Positions 17,886 to 26,259 of a stretch of 49,533 bases of DNA are shown here, one piece after another. The stretch is from an uncultured Collinsella sp. Its GTDB lineage: Bacteria; Actinomycetota; Coriobacteriia; Coriobacteriales; Coriobacteriaceae. The notes under the pieces are model-generated. The model was not told the DNA's origin. It did not search any database and saw nothing but the letters and a program-made list of their open reading frames with translations. The stretch is taken from the NCBI GenBank assembly GCA_958439425.1, contig CAUBVH010000017.1, positions 1 to 49,533 on the forward strand, in the 5' to 3' direction. Both the position numbers and the translations under genes were made by a program. The first letter of the stretch is position 1, and every line of letters starts with the position of its first letter.

Positions 17886-18104
17886 TCGTCCTGCGTTGAC
17901 ATCCGCGGAGATGCTGCGGGCGATTCGCTGTTCACGTTCACATTGCTCGCCATTCTGGCCATCGGCTACATTGCCTTCGCCGTGCTGTTTGTCTGCTTCA
18001 AGATATTTATCGACAGGCTCGTCGCCCGCTGGCGCCATAACGCTTTGACCGAGAGCGAGCGGGCTTGGGCGCAGGACGGGGAGCGGGCAGCCCTGTCGCT
18101 GTGA
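17886..18104 (+). pseudogene. 3' fragment of a small membrane protein gene
   Basis: An open frame with no start codon runs from a TAA at 17883-17885 to TGA at 18102-18104. It encodes a clear membrane helix (LFTFTLLAILAIGYIAFA, then VLFVCFKIFI) followed by a charged tail (RLVARWRHNALTESERAWAQ). The GC-rich, ordered coding pattern differs from the AT-rich gene before it. It looks like the 3' end of a lost gene. Its stop overlaps a GTG that opens the next small frame. I do not recognise the family. Confidence 0.45.
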
Positions 18105-18247
18105 GAGAGGACCTGTTCTCTCGAGAGCTGTGAAAAGCCCTCGGCATCGGCAGGCGGGTCAGCTCAGAGGACATAGCTACGATTCTTCTGACGAGGGCTA
18201 CGTTCGCGGTCAACGTCGCGACGATGGCGCTGGGCCTCGCTGCTTAG
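18101..18247 (+). pseudogene. Small decayed ORF coupled to the preceding fragment, with in-frame TGA
   Basis: GTG at 18101 overlaps the preceding stop in a GTGA. The frame reads REDLFSREL, then TGA at 18131-18133, then KALGIGRRVSSEDIATILL and TRATFAVNVATMALGLAA before TAG at 18245-18247. Both sides of the TGA look coding. The product would be 48 residues with a hydrophobic C-terminus. Family unknown. Confidence 0.35.
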
Positions 18248-18393
18248 CTACTTCGGGCAGTGTGGCCGCACCTTTTGCCGAAACGGGCGTTCTTTTTGCC
18301 GAGTGGCCGCTGTCGTCCGCTTTCGCTAAAAGCTACAAAGTGGGAAAATGGCCGATGTACCAAAGGCTCGATTGAGGAAGCAGGAGCACTGGC

Positions 18394-20004
18394 ATGTCGC
18401 GCAAACCTAAGCGTCTCGAACCGTTCGGCATCAAGGGGATTGAAGTCTCCAGGTTCCGTGCCATGCACGATCTCGAGATTGGGCTCGGGCAGCTCGTTAC
18501 CGTGATAGCGGGACAGAATGGGACGAGCAAGTCCACCATATTGGGCATGCTGGGGCAACCGTTCGGGCTCAGGGACAGGAGGACCATCTTCGGTAGGCCG
18601 TTCAGCACCAAGTTCACTGACATATTCAACATGTCGCCCGATCACGATATCCCGGGCGAGCATCTCTATTACGTCGATTTCAGGGACGAGGCCATTTCCG
18701 GATCCCAGGGGCAGCACGTCCAGGTCAAATCGTTTAAGCGTCCCGCAAAAGACAAATCTTCCATTCGTATCGTGACCGGCTCCTCCCGAGCCAAGGGCGA
18801 GGGTAACATTGACTACCCCGTAATCTACCTCGGCCTGAAAAGGACCAACCCAGTCGGCGAGTTCCTTAACCCGCAGGCCGAGCAGACGGACTTTTCGGAA
18901 AGCGAGATCGAGCGCTTTAACCAGTGGTACGCTCGCGTTATGGTCGACCAGGATAAAACCACCGATGTTGTCAGGATGTCGAAGCACGGCCAGAAGGAGA
19001 CCCTTCTCGTCAACACCGCCACCTACGACTACCTCGCCAACTCCGCCGGGCAGGACAACCTTGGACAGATATTGGGCGCCCTCATCTCCTTTGAGCGGCT
19101 CGCCGACGCCATGGGCGAGGAGTACAGGGGTGGCCTTCTCCTGATCGACGAGCTCGACGTGACCCTGTTCCCCTCCTCCCAGGTGAGACTTTTCGATTTG
19201 CTGAAGGAGCGGGCCGCTGCTCAGAGGGTGCAGGTTGTTTTCACCACCCACTCGATGACGCTCCTTGAGAAGGCCGTCAAGGAGACGCAGGGCAAAAACG
19301 ATGCGGTTAAGGTCCTGTATCTCAAGAAGAGGGAGTCCGGGATCAGGCTGACGATAAATCCGCCGATAGACGAGATTCAAGCCGACCTCATGGTTGAGCC
19401 GCTGAGGCCGAAAAAGGGCCCCAAGGTCGAAATCTGGTGCGAGGACGACGAGGCGAAGTGGGTGCTCGGGCAGATAATGCCTTCGCGGCTGAAGCGGAAA
19501 TGCGATATTGTCTCCGCGAAGCTCAGCTGCGGCGAGCTGGGAGAGCTCGCCGTTAGGGACATAGCCTCGCTGCGAGGCGTGTGCTTCGTTGTGGACGCCG
19601 ATTCAAACAGGGATGCGGCAAAGAAGATAAAGGATTGCGCCAGAAGATTCGTGCTACCCGGAGGCGACAAGTCGCCTGAGCAGTCCATATACGATTTGCT
19701 TTGCGGCCTCTCGGACGAAGACGACTTCTGGAGCAATGGCAGGCATTACACCAAGCAGGTCATGCTCAGCCGATTTGCCGACTCAAAGCGCGACTTCGAG
19801 CACAACGGCGGGGATAAGGAGCGCAAGCACTACAAGAAATGGTTCAGGAGAGAGAAGGCCGAAGGGCTGTGGGGCGAAAACGGCTTGGCTGTCGCCGCCA
19901 TCTGGAAAGAGAGGTATGAGTCGGAGATTAGGGACTTTAACGAGAAACTCGAGCGAAGAGTTGACGCAATCATAAAACGGCAGCAGTATGAACGGGAACA
20001 ATAG
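18394..20004 (+). CDS. OLD-like protein: ABC/AAA ATPase fused to a TOPRIM-type nuclease domain
   Basis: 536 residues with AGGAG eight bases before the ATG. The N-terminal half is an SMC/ABC-type ATPase: Walker A is GQNGTSKST (residues 40-48, serine where the last glycine is usual), Walker B with its glutamate is LLLIDELD (about 248-255), and the switch histidine is in FTTHS (about 283). The C-terminal half has TOPRIM spacing: glutamate E350 in WCEDDEAK and the D401-x-D403 pair in FVVDADSN, followed by LPGGDKSPEQ. This is the architecture of OLD-family nucleases, which act in phage defence. The methyltransferase gene starts 37 bases after its TAG, so they form one operon. I infer a restriction-like or abortive system whose self-recognition is set by adenine methylation. 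I cannot assign it to a named system. Confidence 0.75.
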   Translation: MSRKPKRLEPFGIKGIEVSRFRAMHDLEIGLGQLVTVIAGQNGTSKSTILGMLGQPFGLRDRRTIFGRPFSTKFTDIFNMSPDHDIPGEHLYYVDFRDEAISGSQGQHVQVKSFKRPAKDKSSIRIVTGSSRAKGEGNIDYPVIYLGLKRTNPVGEFLNPQAEQTDFSESEIERFNQWYARVMVDQDKTTDVVRMSKHGQKETLLVNTATYDYLANSAGQDNLGQILGALISFERLADAMGEEYRGGLLLIDELDVTLFPSSQVRLFDLLKERAAAQRVQVVFTTHSMTLLEKAVKETQGKNDAVKVLYLKKRESGIRLTINPPIDEIQADLMVEPLRPKKGPKVEIWCEDDEAKWVLGQIMPSRLKRKCDIVSAKLSCGELGELAVRDIASLRGVCFVVDADSNRDAAKKIKDCARRFVLPGGDKSPEQSIYDLLCGLSDEDDFWSNGRHYTKQVMLSRFADSKRDFEHNGGDKERKHYKKWFRREKAEGLWGENGLAVAAIWKERYESEIRDFNEKLERRVDAIIKRQQYEREQ

Positions 20005-20041
20005 AGAGGCCGCTTGTTCGACACATTGAGGAGGTGAGAAG

Positions 20042-20875
20042 ATGGCGACTACGTACACGCCCATCAGGTATCCTGGCGGGAAGACGAAGCTGTACCCCGA
20101 GATCAGGGCGATCCTCGAGATGAACGACTTGCTTGGGCATCCCTACGCCGAGCTGTTCGCCGGCGGTGCGGGGCTGGCCATCAAACTTCTCCTGAAGGGC
20201 GACGTGTCCTCGATCGTGATTAATGATTACGACCGCGCCGTGTACTGCATGTGGGGTGCCATCGTCAATCACGCCGAAGAGATGTGCGAGTTCATCGACT
20301 CCGCCGTCTTGAACATCGAGACCTGGAAGAAGATGCGCGACATGTACCAGAATCATGACGGGGTGGGTGATTTTGAGCTCGGCAAAGCGGCTTTCTACCT
20401 CAACAGGACGAACGTATCGGGTATCTTGAGTGGCGGCGTCATAGGCGGGCTCGAGCAGACCGGCAACTACAAGATGGACGTTCGCTTCAACCGCAGGACC
20501 TTGAAGAAAAAGGTCATGGACATCGCGGCGCGAAGGGACGACATTGAGGTGACGAGACTCGACGCGGAGGACTTCATCGACGATAGGATGGGCGACTCTG
20601 AACTGTTTGCCTACCTCGACCCGCCGTATGTGCAGAAGGGCCCCGGTCTGTATCGCAGCGCGTTCGACGAGGCGAAGCATAGGTCGCTCGCCCGAAAGGT
20701 CGGCGATGCCAGGAGCAAGTGGGTCGTGACCTACGATGCCGACAAGCTCATCGACGACATCTACGGCAATTACGAGCGCGGGGACCTAGAGATTAGCTAC
20801 ACGGCCAATGTGAAGACCGTCGGCAGGGAGAAAATCATTCTCGGACCGGGCCTTGTCTGGCCTGAAGAGCTCTGA
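20042..20875 (+). CDS. D12-class N6-adenine DNA methyltransferase (Dam-like)
   Basis: 277 residues with a strong GAGGAGGTG ribosome site. The start YTPIRYPGGKTKLYPEI is typical of the MethyltransfD12 family. The SAM-binding motif is F39-A-G-G-A-G44 and the catalytic motif is D193-P-P-Y196. A helical target-recognition region (about 70-150) lies between them, with NRTNVSGILSGG in it. It would methylate adenine in a short DNA site; the site cannot be read from sequence. It lacks a normal type II endonuclease neighbour; its partner is the OLD-like ATPase/TOPRIM gene 37 bases upstream. It has high GC like its partner, so the pair probably moved together. Confidence 0.88.
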   Translation: MATTYTPIRYPGGKTKLYPEIRAILEMNDLLGHPYAELFAGGAGLAIKLLLKGDVSSIVINDYDRAVYCMWGAIVNHAEEMCEFIDSAVLNIETWKKMRDMYQNHDGVGDFELGKAAFYLNRTNVSGILSGGVIGGLEQTGNYKMDVRFNRRTLKKKVMDIAARRDDIEVTRLDAEDFIDDRMGDSELFAYLDPPYVQKGPGLYRSAFDEAKHRSLARKVGDARSKWVVTYDADKLIDDIYGNYERGDLEISYTANVKTVGREKIILGPGLVWPEEL

Positions 20876-21401
20876 CGCTTGGGGCTCACCCCCACTATGT
20901 TTCAAAAATGCCACACTTTTTGAAGCATAACCCAAAAGTTGAGCCTTGATGCGCTGCCCTAAACCCTCCTTACCGTTCGCCTGCGTTTGCATTGGTGCTG
21001 AACGCAGCTAGGATATGCGCGTCGCGACAGCCCATCTTACGGCCGCGGTCGGCGGCTGGCCTTTATCGAACGGGCGTGAACGTCGAGCCCTGTGAAAGTG
21101 TTAGCATTGTTCATCGAATGCCCCTTCCATGAATGCGGCGTAGGCGCTGGTTGTTTGAACGCCATTATTGTCGGCCTAATCCGCGGATAAGCATGCAGGA
21201 GGGTTTCCCGGCTTTTCATGTCCTGCTCATAGCGTCTTGCTTTTGTTTTTCTGATGTTGCCAAGACTTATCCGGTTTCGAGCTTTTGTCCGATAAATCTC
21301 TTGCTGTTCGTCCAGATCCATTGATTTGGCAATCGTTTGGGCTTTTTAGCACGGTATCCTTCGAGTGTAACCAGAACTGTATTTCCTTGGGAGGCGAATC
21401 T
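20876..21401. other. Gene-free stretch after the methyltransferase
   Basis: About 525 bases without an intact gene. An imperfect hairpin (GTTTCAAAAA at 20899-20908 against TTTTTGAAGC at 20917-20926) lies just after the methyltransferase stop and may end its transcript. The start of an IS110-type transposase lies at 21037-21114 on the other strand. I saw no intact insertion sequence ends. The last bases hold the ribosome site (GGGAGG) of the decayed gene at 21402. Confidence 0.5.
21037..21114 (-). mobile_element. N-terminal fragment of an IS110-family transposase gene
   Basis: Read on the minus strand from the ATG at 21114 the frame gives MNNANTFTGLDVHARSIKAS and then ends in a TAA at 21037-21039. 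G-L-D-V-H near the N-terminus is the DEDD-transposase start of IS110-family elements; a full protein is about 300-400 residues, so only the first few percent remains. It marks past IS activity in the island. Confidence 0.6.
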
Positions 21402-22250
21402 ATGCAGACATTGATGCCTCTTCGCACGACTGACGGACTTGATAAAAAGGACCTTGGCATAGGTAAAAAGTGACTCGCGAAAGACGGGGCTCGCCGTAAG
21501 CTGATTTGGGAATTGATACTGAAAATTGAATATAGCATTCAGGATTTCAACGCGACAATCGAAGGCAGGTTCAGCGGCAAGCCATAGGATGTCGTATACC
21601 TTGTTGTTCTCGACGATTGGATTAAGCGCTCTTATTGGCTGGTCAAGAACTGCCTGCGTGACGATGTCTCGAACGGATTTGAGTTCTCAGATCACGCAAG
21701 GCTTGAGCTTTGCCTGGACTTCTTTGAGTCTATCCGCTCTTTCGTGGTCGAGCACCCAAAAAGAACGAACAAACACCCTAAGTACGAATTCGACGGCGGA
21801 CGGATTTGTGCGGATGTCCGCACCAAGTCAATCATGGATGGCTTTCCTAAGGCGAAGCTCTATCGCCTATACATAGAGGGTATCGTAGAGACCGAAAGCG
21901 TTCGGGACGATGATGTCGTCCTGGCAACAAACTCGGAAGATTGGAACGAGGACGGAGGACTCCATTTCCAAGGGCTTAGCTTTGACATTGGGGGTATTCG
22001 AGATGTCGCCTAGCTCTACATTGATGCTCTTTACGAGCTCGATCGTTACGTATCGAGATTGAGGAAGAAGGACTTCGAGTGAGGCGTTCGCCGTAATCTT
22101 GTGGCAGCTCTCGTCGAGGTTTATCCAGTTTTTGATTTTCGCCCGATGAATTATCTTGTCGCTCACGCGGATTTGCCGATTCGGCAATTGGCGAGGGGCT
22201 ATCAAGGCGTCGCTTTGGGCATTATTTATAGAATAAAGACGACAGCATGA
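21402..22250 (+). pseudogene. Decayed gene with four in-frame internal stops and no frameshift
   Basis: GGGAGG precedes the ATG at 21402. One single frame then runs about 282 codons to TGA 22248-22250, interrupted only by TGA 21471-21473, TAG 21585-21587, TAG 22011-22013 and TGA 22080-22082. Between the stops the translation looks like real protein: LAKDGARRKLIWELILKIEY, then DVVYLVVLDDWIKRSYWL, then ARLELCLDFFESIRSFVVEH, then LYIDALYELDRYVSRLRKK. The longest open part is 21588-22010. I do not recognise the family. The ending after 22080 (VRRNLVAALVEVYPVFDF) could be a separate short gene. It lies between an IS110 scar and a HEPN-like gene. Point nonsense changes with the frame preserved are unusual for such a long dead gene. 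Confidence 0.6.
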
Positions 22251-22369
22251 ATTTGAGGATGTTCGCGGGAGATGCGAGGAGATTTTGTAATTCTCTTCTA
22301 TAGCCTTTGCATCAGATTTAACATCGGTTGGTTAATTATGATTCACGCAATCAGCGAAGTTGAATAGAG

Positions 22370-23614
22370 GTGTTTGTGGTTAAGAACTTCTTTGTCACTT
22401 GCGGAGTATGTGGATGCGTGCATCGTTCGCGCGTCCAGGCTGGATTTGTTAATGACTATCCGGTTAGATACTTGTGTCCGCAGTGCCGGAACCGAATCGA
22501 CGGAGCGGTTCGCCTTGACCCGAGCTGCGCTTTGATTGATTTTAATCTCGACCCTGGCACGGTTGCCTCCATGGATGGAAATTTAGATTGCGCCCGAGTT
22601 ATGGTGGAGTTATCTGGTGAGCTTCCGTCATATAAAATATCAGTAGAACATTGTGCCTGCATGACAAGCCCCTTTATCAGAGCCTCTGGGCTGATTCCGT
22701 TTGATGAACTCAGCGAGCACGTGAGCGATATGGTTTATTGTCTTCATTATTACCGCGAAGACTGGCCTACCCTGAGGACCGCTTTTCAACTGTACTGCGA
22801 TGGGCATGACGATTATGCGGATAAGGTTCTTTCGGAATTCGAACGCAAACTGCTCGACGAGGACAATCGACACTATCCCTTGCTGAGCCGAATCGCGAGA
22901 ATGTCTTGGCTCGGTTTCCCCATGATTGCAGGAAGTGACGCGTATGAGCGCGCTGTTGAATGTGAAAAACTCGTTTCTGGTCTAGAGGCAGGGGCGCTTT
23001 CCGGCCTAGCAGGTTACTATCTCAAAACCGATATGAGTGCCAAGTCGCTGCTTGCTGAAATCAACGAAGTTCTGGATTCCGTAGCCGAATCTTATCCGGT
23101 TCTCCTCAACGGTTTTACTTTTCTTGTGGCGGGAGACGCCTATGACTTGGAAAAGTACGGTACGTTCTGCTGCACTCCTAGTGATATTGAGAAGCTTTAT
23201 TGTCGGGAATATGAGCTTATTGGCAGCCTGCTTGTTCTGTTTATCGGGCTCGACAACATCGAATGTAACGGGGCGTTCGATGTCATGCCCAAAGGCGTAG
23301 ACCTAGGTGCAAAGTCGTTCGACAAACTTTCTACAGCCCCTAAGGCAAAGCGATTCAACGCTGTCGGTACGGGCCCATTTACTGGCCTTATCAAGCAGTG
23401 TTGGAATCCGGTTCTGCGCAATGCATTTAGTCATAATCGGACAGATTTCGATTGCGCGACTCAAGTCATTCGCACTTTGCGTGAGGATGGGACCAACGAT
23501 TCTCAAGGCAACACCTATTTGCTTGAAATGGTTCGCGATTGCATTTTGATGGCTCGGGAAATTATGGTAATTCGTAGTGTCATATTCCATTTCATTGGAA
23601 GAGGGCTGTGGTGA
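22370..23614 (+). CDS. Zinc-ribbon protein with a C-terminal HEPN-type RNase motif
   Basis: 414 residues, GTG start (a second GTG two codons later is possible; the ribosome site is weak). Four cysteines, C11/C14 and C36/C39, form a CxxC...CxxC zinc ribbon at the N-terminus. The long middle is helical and acidic. Near the C-terminus R350-N-A-F-S-H355 is the R-x4-H motif, with asparagine after the arginine, that marks HEPN-superfamily RNases; the surrounding helices (LIGSLLVLFIGLDNIE before, EMVRDCILMAREIMV after) fit a HEPN helical bundle. HEPN proteins are common toxins and effectors in phage defence. No separate antitoxin gene sits beside it. The HEPN reading rests on one motif and helix pattern, so it is inference; the zinc ribbon is seen directly. 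Confidence 0.55.
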   Translation: MFVVKNFFVTCGVCGCVHRSRVQAGFVNDYPVRYLCPQCRNRIDGAVRLDPSCALIDFNLDPGTVASMDGNLDCARVMVELSGELPSYKISVEHCACMTSPFIRASGLIPFDELSEHVSDMVYCLHYYREDWPTLRTAFQLYCDGHDDYADKVLSEFERKLLDEDNRHYPLLSRIARMSWLGFPMIAGSDAYERAVECEKLVSGLEAGALSGLAGYYLKTDMSAKSLLAEINEVLDSVAESYPVLLNGFTFLVAGDAYDLEKYGTFCCTPSDIEKLYCREYELIGSLLVLFIGLDNIECNGAFDVMPKGVDLGAKSFDKLSTAPKAKRFNAVGTGPFTGLIKQCWNPVLRNAFSHNRTDFDCATQVIRTLREDGTNDSQGNTYLLEMVRDCILMAREIMVIRSVIFHFIGRGLW

Positions 23615-23856
23615 CGATTGGGCTTAACGCTGATGTGTATGCACGGCGTAAATCGTGGTGCATATGTGCGTCAATCATCGTGCTAGGGGTGTGAAAGCGA
23701 TATGCCATCGACGTCATCTCTGGCCATCTCCGTGTTTGCGCTCGCAAGGCAAGAATTAAGGTTTACTGCCTTAATTGGCATTGGCGCGTCGACGATCGCG
23801 TCTATAAATTTTTATGAACTGCGATATGGACTCATTGTTATAGCTAGGAGCCAAAC

Positions 23857-24684
23857 ATGGAAACACCCGCCGTTCTCTATCATTATGCAAGCCTAGATAC
23901 GCTGGCCTTGACTCTGCATAATCGGACTATCAGGTTCAGCCGGTTAGATAAGGTTGATGACCCACAAGAACAGCGTTCAGCAGACTCTCAAAATCTTGGA
24001 AAAATGAAGCTCGTCAGTTGTTGGACCTCTTCTGATGAGGAGAGCATCCCCATGTGGCGCGAGTATGCTGGAGCTGAATGTGGCGTAAGAATCCAGATGA
24101 AGAGTCATCCGTTTAGGCGGTACTCTGTGTCTACTGAGAGCCTCAATAAGTTATCAAGTGAAGCAGTTCTGAATGCCCTTGGTGGTTCATTTGATGGCCT
24201 TCATCTGCCTCTCGAGGAGTTTTGGGATAAAGACTATTTCTTTTTTGAAACCGCCCGTAATATCAACATGCTTCACAAGGTCGAATATACAAATGACGAG
24301 TCCCTTTTATTTCCAAAAGTGATTAGCACTTTTGGAAATGGTGGGGTTGAAGCTAAAATACTTGCCCTTGGAGTTCACAAAGCCGCTGCGTGGTCATATC
24401 AACAAGAGTGGCGTTATATCTTGTCAGCCGTTCCAATAGGTATCGCTAGTGTAAGCAATGTCCGAATAGATCGGGTTCAGAGAGCGAATGACATCATACT
24501 TGATAAGTGCAATCCTGGAATCCCGCCCTATTACGATCTCGTTATCTCTGATGAAGCTTTTTCGTCAATGAAGATCGTTTCTTCTCCAAAGATGACAAAT
24601 GGCAACCGCGTAATTCTGGACGCGCTGGTAGAGAAATACACACCAGGCATTGAGGTCGCAGAGAGCTCGATTGAGCTGGCATAG
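23857..24684 (+). CDS. DUF2971-family protein
   Basis: 275 residues, with AGGAG six bases before the ATG. The N-terminal part has the family pattern LYHYASLDTLALTLHNRTIRFSRLDKVDDPQE written across residues 7-38 (tyrosine-histidine-tyrosine, later D-D-P-x-E), then SCWTSSDEESIPMWREYAG and CGVRI, matching the conserved C-x-T...M-W-x-x-Y-A-G...G-V-x-I order of DUF2971. A W-x-Y-Q-x-E-W-R block follows near residue 185. The biochemical role of the family is not established; members are frequent in accessory and defence regions. It lies 240 bases after the HEPN-like gene with no clear terminator between, so co-transcription is possible. Confidence 0.75.
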   Translation: METPAVLYHYASLDTLALTLHNRTIRFSRLDKVDDPQEQRSADSQNLGKMKLVSCWTSSDEESIPMWREYAGAECGVRIQMKSHPFRRYSVSTESLNKLSSEAVLNALGGSFDGLHLPLEEFWDKDYFFFETARNINMLHKVEYTNDESLLFPKVISTFGNGGVEAKILALGVHKAAAWSYQQEWRYILSAVPIGIASVSNVRIDRVQRANDIILDKCNPGIPPYYDLVISDEAFSSMKIVSSPKMTNGNRVILDALVEKYTPGIEVAESSIELA

Positions 24685-24956
24685 GTAGGTTCCCACCCTG
24701 ACAGCTCCTCTCGAACCCTATCCATAGCTTCATGAAGCGCTTATAGGTTAAGGGCGTTCTCATAGTGGCCTCTAGGCGCCCGAGCCGGACGCTATCTCTA
24801 CTTTCACCGATTGGCAAAACGATTTACACCTAATTATTGGCGCTGCTCAGGGACATTTTCTTTGTTTACGGCTTGATCTCGCTAAACTAATAACTGCTGC
24901 TACCAGGGCATTTTCTGGTGCACATTCTATTGGCTCCTGCGAAGATCGGAGCGGGT

Positions 24957-26051
24957 ATGTTTGCTGCCGAGTCCTACACCAGCCGTCATTACATTGCGAT
25001 TGTTGCCATGGCCTGCCTATGCGTTTTGCTGGGCGGGCCTTCTTATGCCGCGGGTGCGGAGAGCCTCATCATCGCGGGCGCGACGTACTACGAGCCGGGC
25101 GTGTCGGGCCCCGGCTGGGCCTGGACCGATGCCGACCACCTTGAGCTTAACGGCTACGCGGGCGAGGCCATCGGCGCCAAAGGCGACCTGGTGCTGACGC
25201 TTGCCGGGCAAAACTCCGTGACGGAGTCACATGCGCCCGATGCGGACATCACGCTGTGCGGCATGGAGGTGTGGGGCAACCTGACGTTTCGCGGTACCGG
25301 GACTCTGACGGCGACGGGCTCGCAGTGCGGGATCCACATCTCGCAGGCGTTCGTGGTGGACGGCTGCACCGTCAATGCCCGGGCGGATGGGGCCAATATT
25401 ACGGACGAGGCGGTGGCCGGCGTGATCGCCGGCGACATGGCCGTGCGCGGTGGCGGACGCGTCGTTGCCGCGGGCGCCGGGTCCGGAGCGGGCGTGCGCG
25501 CCTACGGCGTGTATCTGCAGGATGCGGGCCTTGGCGCTGGTGCGGCCGGCTGTCGGCTTTCCGTCGACGCCTCGTGGCTTGATGCGGCCGGTGCCGACGG
25601 CGGCGTTGCGTGCTTGGGCGGGTCGCTTGTGTCCGCGCGATTTGTGGCGCCTGCTGGCGGGGCTTTTGGTGCTGGTGGCGTGGTGGATGCTGCCGGTGCG
25701 GTGGCACAGCATGTGGTGATTGAACCCAAGGGCGCCACGGCGCCGGCGGGGGAGACCGGTGGGGGCGAGGTGACTGGCGATAGCGCGGAAAAGTCACCCA
25801 CCGATGCTAGCCCCGCAGCCGGAGAGCCCACCACAGGCCCCACGGCAAATCCCTCTCTGAAACACGCGGCCACGCCAACCAAGACAACAAAGACAGTAAC
25901 CAAGACCACGGTCGCCAAGACAACCAAGCCCAAGGCTGCCACCGCGACAACTGCGGCACTCCCCAAGACCGGCGACTGCAACTGGATCGCTGCATCTTTA
26001 TCGTTATTCCTGCTGGGGTTGGTGCTTTTTGGTGCCACATATCGCTGCTGA
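24957..26051 (+). CDS. LPKTG cell-wall-anchored surface protein, copy 1
   Basis: 364 residues from the ATG at 24957. A signal peptide (basic/polar start, hydrophobic YIAIVAMACLCVLLG, small residues before AAGAES) is followed by repeated short beta-strand turns rich in G, D, V and T (residues about 35-250), the pattern of a right-handed beta-helix carbohydrate-binding protein. Then comes a Pro/Thr/Lys-rich wall-spanning tail and an LPKTG sortase signal (about 335-339), a hydrophobic helix and a short YRC end. It should be covalently attached to peptidoglycan by a class of sortase not seen in this window. Ligand unknown. A second copy lies 1.9 kb downstream beyond a toxin-antitoxin pair. Confidence 0.8.
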   Translation: MFAAESYTSRHYIAIVAMACLCVLLGGPSYAAGAESLIIAGATYYEPGVSGPGWAWTDADHLELNGYAGEAIGAKGDLVLTLAGQNSVTESHAPDADITLCGMEVWGNLTFRGTGTLTATGSQCGIHISQAFVVDGCTVNARADGANITDEAVAGVIAGDMAVRGGGRVVAAGAGSGAGVRAYGVYLQDAGLGAGAAGCRLSVDASWLDAAGADGGVACLGGSLVSARFVAPAGGAFGAGGVVDAAGAVAQHVVIEPKGATAPAGETGGGEVTGDSAEKSPTDASPAAGEPTTGPTANPSLKHAATPTKTTKTVTKTTVAKTTKPKAATATTAALPKTGDCNWIAASLSLFLLGLVLFGATYRC

Positions 26052-26100
26052 GACTGCGCGACGCACCTAGCTGCAATACAAGACCTCTGTTGAAGCTTTA

Positions 26101-26136
26101 AGGGCAACATTTCCGGATAGGGAGCGTTGCCTTTTT
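26101..26136 (+). terminator. Terminator after surface protein copy 1
   Basis: GGCAAC at 26103 pairs with GTTGCC at 26126-26131, with an inner TCC/GGA pairing, and is followed by five T. It ends the first surface-protein transcript before the toxin-antitoxin promoter region. Confidence 0.7.
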
Positions 26137-26208
26137 CGTGCATGCAATGTATGACGTGCCATACCACTTAAATGACTATGTAATTACTTGCAATAACATA
26201 ATCAACTA

Positions 26209-26240
26209 TTGTATGTGCGTTATACTAAGGGTACACTCAC
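26209..26240 (+). promoter_or_regulatory. Probable promoter/operator of the toxin-antitoxin pair
   Basis: A TATACT at 26221-26226 is a good -10 box. It lies in a small dyad (GTAT at 26211-26214 and ATAC at 26222-26225), where a DinJ-type antitoxin dimer could bind and repress its own operon. No convincing -35 box is seen, so the call is tentative. Confidence 0.35.
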
Positions 26241-26259
26241 GCGATTGGAAGGTCTAAAA

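Noticed and set aside
18394..20004. PARIS, Septu or Gabija component
   Set aside because: There is no separate AriB-like, PtuB-like HNH or GajB-like helicase gene beside it; the only partner is a methyltransferase.
20042..20875. Retron-linked Dam methylase
   Set aside because: No reverse transcriptase or msr/msd-like structure is present nearby; the partner is an ATPase/TOPRIM gene.
21867..22205. 112-codon minus-strand frame
   Set aside because: It overlaps the plus-strand decayed gene, which has better protein-like composition; no motif or ribosome site supports the minus frame.
7587..22250. Reassignment of TAG or TGA to an amino acid
   Set aside because: Intact neighbours end normally at TAG (ATPase at 20002-20004) and TGA (methyltransferase at 20873-20875), and the broken genes also show indels. 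Decay is simpler.
24685..24956. Possible transposase remnant between DUF2971 and the surface protein
   Set aside because: A minus-strand reading (ALHEAMDRVREELSGWE) looks protein-like but is too short and interrupted to assign to a family.
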